Source of the DNA: Corynebacterium hansenii
GTDB lineage: Bacteria > Actinomycetota > Actinomycetes > Mycobacteriales > Mycobacteriaceae
Assembly (NCBI RefSeq): GCF_030408795.1
Contig: NZ_CP047211.1
Location: 1,922,001-1,986,000, forward strand
DNA: 64,000 nt
Reading direction: 5' to 3'
Both the position numbers and the translations under genes were made by a program. Under the pieces are notes generated by a model, which was not told where the DNA came from, made no database searches, and saw nothing but the letters and a program-made list of their open reading frames with translations. Positions 19,879 through 28,002 of the stretch are shown one piece after another. Positions within the stretch are counted from its first letter, which is position 1, and each line of letters starts with the position of its first letter.

Positions 19879-20519
19879 CGGTTGCACGTCTCCGCGCCCG
19901 ATTCATCGCGCTCGCCGCGATGCTCCTGCCCGTTCTGGCGCTGACCGGCTGCTTCACCGCCGACGCCGCGATGACCATCTCGGGCACCGACCGGGTCAAC
20001 GGCACCGTTCACGTGGCCGCGCCGAAGGCCGCGTCGGCCCGGGACTCGCTCTGGGAGGTCCCGGAGGCCTTCCGCGGGAAGGTCACCGTCGAACGCGGCG
20101 AATCCGGGCAGGACCACACGGGCACCTACCGCGTCCGCGACCTGACCTTCGACGAGGTCCGCGAGTTTCTCGACGCCGCCTCGTCCGACGCCATCGACCT
20201 CGAACTCGAGCGCGTCGGCGGCAACCAGGTGTCGCTGTCGGGCAAGGCCTCGCTGACCCGGTTCCCCGGCTCCAGGGTCACCCTCGCCATCGCGTTCCCC
20301 GCCCCCGTGACCGGCACCAACGGCACGGTCGACGGCGGGGACACCGTGCGCTGGACCCTCGAGGGCGGCACCGACTCCACCTTCTGGGCCACGTCCCCCG
20401 CGGGCAGCACCGACCGCGACCGGCTCCTGCTGTGGACCGGCCTGGTCACCGCCGCGGGAGTGCTCGCGGCGCTGCTCGTCGTCCTGTGGGCCCGGCGGGA
20501 CCACGACATGCTCGACTGA
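19875..20519 (+). CDS. lppM: LppM-like membrane lipoprotein
   Basis: A 214-residue exported lipoprotein. The signal peptide ends in the lipobox LTGC (cysteine about residue 26); the globular domain is followed by a C-terminal membrane helix (about 180-205) and a short basic tail. Lipid anchor plus C-terminal helix is the LppM arrangement; LppM in M. tuberculosis affects phagocytosis and mannosylated lipid exposure. It is coupled to the acetyltransferase gene by a four-base overlap and ends shortly before a hairpin shared with the convergent metF-like gene. Confidence 0.85.
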   Translation: MTVARLRARFIALAAMLLPVLALTGCFTADAAMTISGTDRVNGTVHVAAPKAASARDSLWEVPEAFRGKVTVERGESGQDHTGTYRVRDLTFDEVREFLDAASSDAIDLELERVGGNQVSLSGKASLTRFPGSRVTLAIAFPAPVTGTNGTVDGGDTVRWTLEGGTDSTFWATSPAGSTDRDRLLLWTGLVTAAGVLAALLVVLWARRDHDMLD

Positions 20520-20565
20520 GCCCCCACGGATACCGATCCGCCGCGAACACGCGCGGGCGCCGCAA

Positions 20566-20603
20566 AAAGGGGCGACGGCCCGCACGCGTGCGCCGGCCGT
20601 CGC
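20566..20603 (-). terminator. Terminator of the MetF-like gene
   Basis: GCGACGGCC (20572-20580) pairs with GGCCGTCGC (20595-20603); on the minus strand the hairpin is followed within four bases by TTTTT. It lies between convergent lppM and the MetF-like gene and may stop both, though the T-run favours the minus strand. Confidence 0.75.
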
Positions 20604-20614
20604 AAAGCCACGTG

Positions 20615-21601
20615 CTAGAAACCGCCCCGCAGCATGTCCTGTCCCGTGCCCCACGCGGGCGCCATGCCGAGGTTGTGCAGGACCTCCTGGGTGGCGCGGG
20701 CGAAGTTGAGGGTCATGAAGTGGATGCCGGGCACGCCCTCGGAGATGAGGCGCTCCGCCATCTCCGTGGTCACCTCGATGCCCACCTCCCGGATCGCATC
20801 GCGGTTGGCCACCTCGTCGCCGGCGGCCGCGCGCGTCAAACGCTCGTCGAGCGCGGGCGGCAGCACCGAACCGGACAGCTCCAGCTGGCGGCGCACCGAA
20901 CGCATCGACGTGATGGGCATCAGGCCCGGGATGATCGGCTTCGCGCCGTGCTCCGGGTCCGCGGCGACCAGGCGATCGCGCAGCCGCAGGTAATGGTCGA
21001 CGTCGAAGAACATCTGGGTGATCGAGTACTCCGCGCCCGCCCGGAGCTTCGCCAGCGTGTGGCGCGTGTCGGACTCCAGATCGGGGGCGCGGAAGTGCCC
21101 CTCGGGGAAGGAGGCGATGCCGATCTCGAAGTCGGCGAACTCCTCTTCGGCGCGGATCAGCTCGATGAGCTCCGACGCGTACCGCAGGCCGCCCTCCAAC
21201 GGCTCCCACTCGCCCAGCGGATCCCCCGGCGGATCGCCGCGCAGGACCAGCAGATTGGTCAGGCCCCGGTCCAGGTAGGCGCGCAGGATATCGCGCAACT
21301 CCGGCACCGTGTGACCGACGAGCGTCAGATGCACCAGCGTGGTCAACGGCTCCCGGGTCACGCGCTCGGCGATGCGCAGGGTGCGGTCGCGCGACGACCC
21401 GCCCGCGCCGTACGTCACCGAGGCGAAGGACGCCCCGAGGTCATGGAAGGCCTCCGCCGCGCGGAGCAGCCGCTCTTCCGCGGCGTCATCCCGGGGCGGC
21501 ATGAACTCGACGGAGAACGGGAGCGGACCGGGGCTGGGCAACGTCAGCGCTTGGCGGATCGGAACCTGGCGGCCCACCGCGGGTGGCGGGAAGTCGGACA
21601 T
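20615..21601 (-). CDS. Methylenetetrahydrofolate reductase-like protein (Rv2172c type)
   Basis: A 328-aa TIM-barrel protein of the MetF family. FSVEFMPPRD (about 29-38) matches the FExxPP entry motif, ASVTYGAGGSSRDRT (about 60-74) is the conserved second strand, and LRGDPPGD and ITQMFFDVDHY follow. MetF makes 5-methyl-THF for methionine synthesis. Position next to lppM and idsA equals Rv2172c, one of the divergent mycobacterial MTHFRs reported to work without bound flavin; whether this copy needs FAD cannot be read from sequence. Divergent from idsA with an 82-nt gap. Confidence 0.8.
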   Translation of the reverse strand: MSDFPPPAVGRQVPIRQALTLPSPGPLPFSVEFMPPRDDAAEERLLRAAEAFHDLGASFASVTYGAGGSSRDRTLRIAERVTREPLTTLVHLTLVGHTVPELRDILRAYLDRGLTNLLVLRGDPPGDPLGEWEPLEGGLRYASELIELIRAEEEFADFEIGIASFPEGHFRAPDLESDTRHTLAKLRAGAEYSITQMFFDVDHYLRLRDRLVAADPEHGAKPIIPGLMPITSMRSVRRQLELSGSVLPPALDERLTRAAAGDEVANRDAIREVGIEVTTEMAERLISEGVPGIHFMTLNFARATQEVLHNLGMAPAWGTGQDMLRGGF

Positions 21602-21683
21602 GAACGGTTATCTTATTGGCAGGACGAAACGGCGCGCCGACCCGGCCCCCGTTTGGAGTCGAATACACCCGAAAGGTGGCGCA

Positions 21684-22808
21684 ATGGCCGACTCGGCGAA
21701 GTACCCGGCGATCGAACCCGGGATGTCCCCCCGGGACGTCCCCGCCGCCGTGACCGGGGCATTGACGGACTTCTTCGACGCGCGGTCGGCGATGGTCGCG
21801 GACATCGACGAGGAATTTTCCCACGTCATCGGCGCATTGGCCGATTTCACCCTGCAGGGCGGCAAGCGCGTCCGCCCCGCCTTCGCCTGGGCGGGATGGC
21901 TCGGCGCCGGGGGTGACCGCGGCCCGAACTCCACCCCCGAAGACGCGGATGCGGTGTTCCGCAGCGTGTGCGCGCTGGAGTTCATCCAGGCCTGCGCGCT
22001 GATCCACGACGACATCATCGACGCCTCCGACACCCGCCGGGGCAAGCCCACCGTGCACAAGGTCTTCGAGGCCCGGCATCGCGACAACGGCTGGCGCGGC
22101 GACTCCGCGCACTACGGGCGCTCCGTGGCGATTCTCGCGGGCGACGTCGCGTTGGCGTGGGCCGACGACATGTTCCACGGGTCGGGGCTGTCCGACGCCG
22201 CCCGCAACCGCGCCCGCGAACCCTGGTGGCACATGCGCACCGAGGTGCTCGGCGGCCAGCTGCTCGACATCACCGCGGAATCCTCCGGGGACTCGCGCGT
22301 CGGCGTCGCCGAGAAGGTCAACCGATTCAAGACCGCCGCCTACACCATCGAACGCCCCCTGCACATCGGCGCGGCCATCGCCGGGGCCGGCGAGGACGTC
22401 ATCGCGGCCTACCGCGAGTTCGGCCGGGACATCGGCATCGCCTTCCAGCTGCGCGACGACCAGCTCGGCGTCTTCGGCGATCCGGAGGTCACCGGCAAGC
22501 CCGCCGGCGACGACCTGCGCGAAGGCAAGCGCACCGTGCTCGTCGCGACCGCGCTGGAGCGGCTGCGCGCCACCGACCCCGACGGGGCGCACTACCTCGA
22601 CGAGAAACTCGGCCGCGTGGAGGGCCCCGACGACATCGCCGAACTGCGCGATCTCATCCGCGCCTCCGGCGCCGACGAACTGCTCGAAATCGAAATCGAC
22701 CGGCTGACCCGCCTCGGGTTGGCGTCCCTGGAATCCGCCCCGATCGTCGAGGAACAGCGCGAGCGCCTGGCCGACATGGGCCGGCGCGCCACCGCCCGCA
22801 CCTGGTGA
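21684..22808 (+). CDS. idsA: Geranylgeranyl (polyprenyl) diphosphate synthase IdsA
   Basis: Trans-prenyltransferase that condenses isopentenyl diphosphate with allylic diphosphates. The first Asp-rich motif DDIID is at residues 109-113 and the second, DDQLG, near 257-261; GGKRVRP (59-65) is the diphosphate-binding entry. The length of 374 aa is typical. ATG 21684 has an AAAGGTGG ribosome site; the frame stays open further upstream but that part is antisense to the MetF-like gene. It heads a cluster with a desaturase-like gene and mptA, so its product may feed carotenoid or menaquinone synthesis; the chain length is not predictable here. Confidence 0.93.
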   Translation: MADSAKYPAIEPGMSPRDVPAAVTGALTDFFDARSAMVADIDEEFSHVIGALADFTLQGGKRVRPAFAWAGWLGAGGDRGPNSTPEDADAVFRSVCALEFIQACALIHDDIIDASDTRRGKPTVHKVFEARHRDNGWRGDSAHYGRSVAILAGDVALAWADDMFHGSGLSDAARNRAREPWWHMRTEVLGGQLLDITAESSGDSRVGVAEKVNRFKTAAYTIERPLHIGAAIAGAGEDVIAAYREFGRDIGIAFQLRDDQLGVFGDPEVTGKPAGDDLREGKRTVLVATALERLRATDPDGAHYLDEKLGRVEGPDDIAELRDLIRASGADELLEIEIDRLTRLGLASLESAPIVEEQRERLADMGRRATARTW

Positions 22809-22854
22809 CCGCGCCGCCGGACCACCCGCGAAAAACAGACGAGGACGAACCGCC

Positions 22855-24534
22855 TTGCAGAACCCCGCTTCCGCCATCATGAAGTTCCTGCCGCTGTCGC
22901 CGGTGCCGGTGCCCCGGCGCCGCGTCCCCGCCGCAGCCGACGGGAAGGCCCGGAACATCGTCGTCATCGGCGCGGGCCTGTCCGGCCTGACCGCGGCGCT
23001 GCACCTGACCGGCGCGGGCCACCGCGTCACGGTCGTGGAATCCGCCGATCACGTCGGCGGGCGCTGCGCCACCGAAGACGTCGCCGTGCCCGGCGCCGGC
23101 GTCACCGTCCGGGCCGACACGGGCGCCACGGTGTGGACGATGCCCCAGTTGGTGGACTCCGCGCTGTCGGCCGTCGGAAAGCGCGTCGACGACGTCGACC
23201 CGGATTTCCGGGTCCGGCGCATGGCCCCCGCCTACCACGCGACGTTCCACGACGGCCGCTCCATCGACGTCTACGGCGACGCTTCCCGCATGGCCGCGGA
23301 GATCACCCGTTTCGCGGAGGCCGGCGGCGACGACCCGGCCCCGCGCGTCGACGGCTACCTGCGCATGCGCGAGTGGCTGGCGCAGATGTTCGGATCCGCC
23401 TACCCGCACTTCATGGCCGCGAGCTTCGATTCCCCCCTGGATCTGGTCGGCGATTCCGGTGCGGCCGGGGACCTGGGCCACCTGGTGCAGCTCGGCGCGT
23501 TCGGCTCGCTGGGCCGCAGGGTCGAGGATCTGCTCGGCGACGATCTGCTGGCGCGCGTGTTCAGCTTCCAGTCGCTGTACGCCGGCGTCGCCCCGAAGGA
23601 TGCGCGGGCGGTGTACGGCTGCATCGCGCACATGGACACGACGATGGGCGTGTACTACCCGACGGCGTCGCGCACCGGGTCCGGGATGGGCGCGATCGCG
23701 GGCATCATGGCCGACGCGTTCGTCGGCGCCGGCGGCGAACTGCGCTTGTCGACGCCCGTGTCCGGCCTGTCCGTCGACGCCGCCGGAAAGGGCGTGACGG
23801 CGGTGCTCGGCCCCGACGGCCCGATCCCCTGCGACGGCATCGTGGCCACCGTCGACCTGCCGATCGTGGAAGGCTGGCTCGACGCCGCCGGCGCGCCCGC
23901 GAAGAAGCGGCTGGTGCCCACCAGGACCTCGCCGTCGGCGATGGTCGCCCACGGCGCCGCGCCGGTCGACGTCACGCGCAATTGGCCGGACCGCCACCAC
24001 CTGATCTCCTTCGGCGAGGCCTGGGACGAGACGTTCCGCGAGATTTCCTCGCCCCGCGCGGGATCGCTCATGTCCGATCCGTCGCTGCTGGTCACCCGCC
24101 CCGCCGTGACCGCCCCCGACCGCATCGTCGCCGACTCCGACGGCCGCGAGTGGGAGCCGGTCAGCATTCTCGCCCCCTGCCCGAACCTCGTCTCCGCCGA
24201 CGTCGCCTGGGATCTCGTCGGCCCCGCCCACCTCGCCGAAGTCACCGCGCTGCTGGATCGCCGCGGATTGCCGGGAATCGCGGAGCAGTGGGTCCTCGGC
24301 GCACTCGACACCCCCGCCACCTGGGCCGAGCAGGGGATGATCGACGGCAGCCCGTTCGGGCTGGCGCACCTGTTCCGCCAGACCGGCCCGTTCCGGCCGC
24401 GGAACCTGTCCCCGCGCCTGCCGTCCAACCTCGTGCTCGCGGGATCGACGACCGTGCCCGGCGTCGGGGTGCCCACGGTCATGCTTTCCGGCGCGCTGGC
24501 CGCCGACCGGTTCACGGGAGGTGCGGTCCGGTGA
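22855..24534 (+). CDS. Phytoene desaturase (CrtI)-like FAD oxidoreductase
   Basis: Flavoprotein of the CrtI/amine-oxidase superfamily, 559 aa from a TTG start (an ATG at 22879 giving MKFLPLSP is the alternative). The dinucleotide-binding motif IGAGLSGLTAA is near residues 38-48, followed by VVESADHVGGRCATED. The C-terminal segment LAGSTTVPGVGVPTVMLSG matches the carotenoid dehydrogenase signature. It lies between idsA and mptA and overlaps mptA by GTGA. No phytoene synthase is next to it, so the natural substrate is uncertain; a prenyl-lipid desaturase or isomerase is possible. Confidence 0.8.
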   Translation: MQNPASAIMKFLPLSPVPVPRRRVPAAADGKARNIVVIGAGLSGLTAALHLTGAGHRVTVVESADHVGGRCATEDVAVPGAGVTVRADTGATVWTMPQLVDSALSAVGKRVDDVDPDFRVRRMAPAYHATFHDGRSIDVYGDASRMAAEITRFAEAGGDDPAPRVDGYLRMREWLAQMFGSAYPHFMAASFDSPLDLVGDSGAAGDLGHLVQLGAFGSLGRRVEDLLGDDLLARVFSFQSLYAGVAPKDARAVYGCIAHMDTTMGVYYPTASRTGSGMGAIAGIMADAFVGAGGELRLSTPVSGLSVDAAGKGVTAVLGPDGPIPCDGIVATVDLPIVEGWLDAAGAPAKKRLVPTRTSPSAMVAHGAAPVDVTRNWPDRHHLISFGEAWDETFREISSPRAGSLMSDPSLLVTRPAVTAPDRIVADSDGREWEPVSILAPCPNLVSADVAWDLVGPAHLAEVTALLDRRGLPGIAEQWVLGALDTPATWAEQGMIDGSPFGLAHLFRQTGPFRPRNLSPRLPSNLVLAGSTTVPGVGVPTVMLSGALAADRFTGGAVR

Positions 24535-26150
24535 GCGCCGACGCCACGGCCGGCACCACGGCCAACGCCGCAACCGGCGCCCCGGCGGACGCCACGGCCG
24601 TCGAAAAGCCCGGGGACGCCGGCACCCGCCGCGGCCGCTGGTGGACCGACCCCGCGAAACTCGGCTTGGCGGCGGCGCTGCTGCTGGCCCTCGGGTCCTA
24701 CGGCGCGGGGGCGACCCGCTACCGCGGCGGCGTCGTCGAGGCGCTGGGCCTGGGCTGGATCACCTACGGCCACGGTTTCGCGCTGTTCGAGATCTTCATC
24801 TGGGTCGGCATTCTCGGCGTGCTCGGGGCGTGGCTGCTGGCCGGGCGCCGCCTCATCTGGGAGGACCGCCGCCCCGCGCTGGACCGGTTGCGCGACCTGA
24901 ACCGTTCGCTGCTGTGGTGGCTGGTCCCGCTGTCGGTGTCCGCCCCGATCTTCTCGCGCGACATTTACTCGTACCTGATGCAGGGCGCGATGATGCGCGA
25001 CGGCTTCGACCCGTACACGGAGGGCGCCGCGGTCAACCCGGGCCCCATGCTGCTGGAGGTCTCCGCCGACTGGCGCAACACCACCACGCCGTATGGCCCG
25101 CTGCACCTGGGCATCAACGAGGTGATCACCCGCATCGTCGGCGACGGCATCTCCGTCGGCGTGGTGCTGTTCCGCATCCTGTGCATCCTCGGCTTCCTGG
25201 CCATCGCGTGGTCGGTGCCGCGGATCGCGCTGAAGCTCGGGGGCGATCCGGCACTGGCGCAGTGGCTGGGCGTGCTCAATCCGCTGGTGCTGCTGCACCT
25301 GGTGGCGGGGTTGCACAACGAGTCGATCATGGTCGGGCTGGTGTCGCTGGCGCTGGTGGCGGGGCTGTCCATGCCGCGGCTGCGCGGCGCGATCGTCGCG
25401 TCGTTGCTCGTGGGGGTGGCGGTCTCGCTGAAGGCGACGGCCGTCATCGCCCTGCCGTTCCTGGTGTGGATCGCGGTGACCCGCGGCGGCGAGCTGCCGC
25501 GCTGGGGCGACGTGTTCCGGCGCCTGCCGTCGCTGTTGGGCTACGGGCTCGGCATGTCCGCGCTGATGCTCGGCGCGTTGACGGCCGTGACCTGGGCGAC
25601 CGGCTCGACGTGGGGATGGCTGACGGAGATCAGCGGCAACACCAAGGTGATCAACCCGCTGGCCGCCCCGTCGGCGGTGGCGGGCGTGATCGCTGCGATC
25701 ATGGCGTGGATCGACGACACCGTGGTGTTCAACTCGATCGTCGCGGTGGCGCGCACGGTGTCGTCGGTGATCATGGTCGTCGGCCTGGTCGTGTGCTGGT
25801 TCGTGTTCCGGCAGGATCCGCGCCGCAGCATGGCGGGCATGCTCGCCGCGTATGGCGTGGCCGTGGTGTTCAACGCCGTGGCGCTGCCCTGGTACTACGC
25901 CAGCCTGCTGACGCCCATCGGCACCTTCCGCCCGCCGCGCTGGCTGGTGCAGGGCACCGTCGTGGCGACGCTGATCCTGTGCATGTCCTTCTCCGGCGGC
26001 GGCAACAACCGCTTCTACGACGTGCCCTGGATGCTCGTGGTCACCGTCGCCGCCTGGTTCGCGTTGCGGTGGCTGGTCAACGGCGACGTGCGCCGGCCCG
26101 TGCGGTGGAAGGGCACGCTTGACGACGGCCCCTCGTCCGCCCCCTCATGA
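24531..26150 (+). CDS. mptA: Alpha-(1->6)-mannopyranosyltransferase MptA (GT-C)
   Basis: Polytopic GT-C enzyme that extends the alpha-1,6-mannan core of lipomannan and lipoarabinomannan using polyprenyl-phosphate mannose on the outer face of the membrane. The 539-aa product has about 12-13 hydrophobic helices; the first external loop has SRDIYSY with the catalytic-type aspartate near residue 144, and HNESIM occurs near residue 265. GTG 24531 overlaps the upstream desaturase stop. The Ala/Thr-rich first 35 residues are low complexity. Confidence 0.9.
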   Translation: MSADATAGTTANAATGAPADATAVEKPGDAGTRRGRWWTDPAKLGLAAALLLALGSYGAGATRYRGGVVEALGLGWITYGHGFALFEIFIWVGILGVLGAWLLAGRRLIWEDRRPALDRLRDLNRSLLWWLVPLSVSAPIFSRDIYSYLMQGAMMRDGFDPYTEGAAVNPGPMLLEVSADWRNTTTPYGPLHLGINEVITRIVGDGISVGVVLFRILCILGFLAIAWSVPRIALKLGGDPALAQWLGVLNPLVLLHLVAGLHNESIMVGLVSLALVAGLSMPRLRGAIVASLLVGVAVSLKATAVIALPFLVWIAVTRGGELPRWGDVFRRLPSLLGYGLGMSALMLGALTAVTWATGSTWGWLTEISGNTKVINPLAAPSAVAGVIAAIMAWIDDTVVFNSIVAVARTVSSVIMVVGLVVCWFVFRQDPRRSMAGMLAAYGVAVVFNAVALPWYYASLLTPIGTFRPPRWLVQGTVVATLILCMSFSGGGNNRFYDVPWMLVVTVAAWFALRWLVNGDVRRPVRWKGTLDDGPSSAPS

Positions 26151-26181
26151 GGCTTTTTCCGCGCCGGACCGTTCCGTGCCG

Positions 26182-26244
26182 GGCTTTTGCCGCCACGGGC
26201 TTTTCCGCTCCCGGCTTTTGCCGCTCCAGTCTTTTCCCGCCCAT
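26182..26244 (+). repeat. Four imperfect copies of a 16-bp GGCTTTT repeat
   Basis: GGCTTTT-type units begin at 26182, 26198, 26213 and 26229, about 16 bp apart, in the 139-nt gap between mptA and the hydrolase gene. An isolated GGCTTTTT also occurs at 26151 directly after the mptA stop. No stable terminator hairpin is visible. Confidence 0.6.
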
Positions 26245-26289
26245 TCCGGCGGCGGACCGTCGCCGGCCGCACATGAAAGAGAGTGCCCG

Positions 26290-27420
26290 ATGATCCCTTC
26301 CCCATCCCCCGCGGCGCGCACCGGTTTCCGGCGCGGCCTGGGGGCCGCCGCGGCGGCGCTGCTGGCCCTGCCTCTGCTCGCCGGTGGCGCGGCGGCGCAA
26401 CCTTCCGCCACGGGTTCCTCCCCCGCGACGGGATCCTCCGACGTGGGCCTCGGCCCCGAAGGCATCGGGCTGGGCCAGGTCCAGTCACCCGTCATGCCGG
26501 CTCCCGAGGGCACGATCCGCGCCGATTTTTCGGTGCCCGGACCCCACGAAGTCGCCGCGACCCGCGAAGTGCAATCCTGCGATGACCTGGTGTATTCGCT
26601 GTACAACACCCTGTTGACCCACGCGTTCGACGTCAAGGAGCTGCCGTCGTGCTACGACGTCGTGCCGACCGGCGGCCGCAGCCCCGTGGGCGTCGAGTAC
26701 TACTATCCGGCCGGTTTGGCGGAGGGGACGATGGAATCCGCTCCCCTGATCGTGCTGTCGCCCGGCATCGCCACCAACCCGGGGATGCTCGACCGGCAGG
26801 CGCGGCTCTACGCCGGCCACGGGTACGTGGTGGCGCTGGGCTATTCCTTCCTCAACTGGTTCGGCTACCAGGTGGAGCTGGCCGCCAAGGGCGCCGTGGA
26901 CCAGTCGCTGTCCCCGGGGTCGCCGCTGCACGGCAAGATCGACTTCTCGCGCACCATCCTCGCGGGCCATTCGGCCGGCGGCGGTTCGGTGGCGCGCATG
27001 GGGTCGCTGCTGGACGGGGCGATCAACGGCTACCGCGACGTCGGATTCCGCACCGCGGGCTTCGTCGATCTGATGGGCGGGCCCGCCGACGGGGGCGCGA
27101 CGTCGCCGCCTCCGTCGGTGCCCGCGCTTTTCGTCGTCGCGGAGCACGAATCGCTCGTCCCCTGGCCCGCGACTCGGCGGTCCTACGACCGCCATGCGGG
27201 CCCCGCGTGGTGGACGGTGGTCGCCGGAACCACGCACGGTTCCTACCTCGACGACCCGAAGTACAACGCCATCGGCGCCCTGGTCCTGTCGTTCGCCGAG
27301 TACGTCACGGGCAATGGTTCGCAGTCGGGCACCCCGAACCCCGCCGCCGTCTTCGAGGGCGACGGCTACCGCCTCGCGTCGGATCCGGAGCTCAAGCTCA
27401 CCGAGCGCAAGGGACTCTGA
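26290..27420 (+). CDS. Secreted alpha/beta hydrolase (cutinase/PET-hydrolase-like esterase)
   Basis: A 376-aa exported protein with a signal peptide (basic start, hydrophobic residues about 18-32, AQA/AAA-type cleavage near 36). The nucleophile elbow is GHSAGGG near residues 226-232; a late VVAEHESLVP and GTTHGSY supply the likely Asp/Glu region and the catalytic His. The layout resembles the dienelactone-hydrolase/PET-hydrolase group of secreted esterases in actinobacteria. Two cysteine pairs may be disulfides. The substrate is not known; cell-envelope lipid esters are plausible. ATG has a GAAAGAGAG ribosome site. Confidence 0.75.
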   Translation: MIPSPSPAARTGFRRGLGAAAAALLALPLLAGGAAAQPSATGSSPATGSSDVGLGPEGIGLGQVQSPVMPAPEGTIRADFSVPGPHEVAATREVQSCDDLVYSLYNTLLTHAFDVKELPSCYDVVPTGGRSPVGVEYYYPAGLAEGTMESAPLIVLSPGIATNPGMLDRQARLYAGHGYVVALGYSFLNWFGYQVELAAKGAVDQSLSPGSPLHGKIDFSRTILAGHSAGGGSVARMGSLLDGAINGYRDVGFRTAGFVDLMGGPADGGATSPPPSVPALFVVAEHESLVPWPATRRSYDRHAGPAWWTVVAGTTHGSYLDDPKYNAIGALVLSFAEYVTGNGSQSGTPNPAAVFEGDGYRLASDPELKLTERKGL

Positions 27421-27535
27421 CGCCGGGCCCGCGCAACGCGGGCGTCGTCATGGCGGCGCCCCGCGTCGTCGTCGCGACGGCGACGCAACGGCGACGCGCA
27501 GGCGGCGGGCTCCCTCAGGCGGTGGTACCTCGCGG

Positions 27536-27901
27536 TTAAAACGCCATCGCCTGGGCGCGGCGGATGACCTCGCGCGCCAGATGCCCGTGCAGCCCGTCGA
27601 TGGGCCGGCCGGGCAGGGAGTCATCCTCGGCCCACAGCCAGGTCAGCGCCTCCTCGGGCCGGTAACCGCCGTCGGAGAGCACCGCCAGGGCGCCGGAGAC
27701 GAACTTGTTCACGCCGTCGTCGTCGAGGAACAGCGCCGGCACCTGCGGCACGCCGCGGCGATCGACCGCGACGAGCTTGCCCTCCTGCAGCAGCGCGTGG
27801 ACGCGGGTCACCGGCACGCCGAGGCGGTCGGCGACGTCGGGGACCACCAGCGTTTCTTCGTCGGCGGGCAGAACATCGGGGCACGTGGGGATCTTTCTCA
27901 C
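27536..27901 (-). CDS. Rv2175c-like winged-helix DNA-binding protein
   Basis: A 121-aa protein with a MerR/excisionase-like helix-turn-helix at residues 17-45 (LVVPDVADRLGVPVTRVHALLQEGKL, given by its ends) and a C-terminal helical part with the family feature LTWLWAEDDSLPGRPIDGL. Rv2175c is a DNA-binding protein phosphorylated by PknL in M. tuberculosis, which reduces its DNA binding. Here it is again divergent from pknL, starting at GTG 27901, 101 nt from the kinase start. Its targets are unknown. Confidence 0.85.
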   Translation of the reverse strand: MRKIPTCPDVLPADEETLVVPDVADRLGVPVTRVHALLQEGKLVAVDRRGVPQVPALFLDDDGVNKFVSGALAVLSDGGYRPEEALTWLWAEDDSLPGRPIDGLHGHLAREVIRRAQAMAF

Positions 27902-28002
27902 GCCGTCACCATACCGCGATCCGCACCCGCCCCCGACCGCGTTGGCACCGCTGCCCAGCGGTCGGTCATACTGGTGGGCGGCAACGGAGGGAGAACAGGC
28001 TG

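Noticed and set aside
20604..20614. Riboswitch for the MetF-like gene
   Set aside because: The gene's 5' side is the 82-nt gap to idsA, too short for a SAM or cobalamin element, and no such fold is seen.
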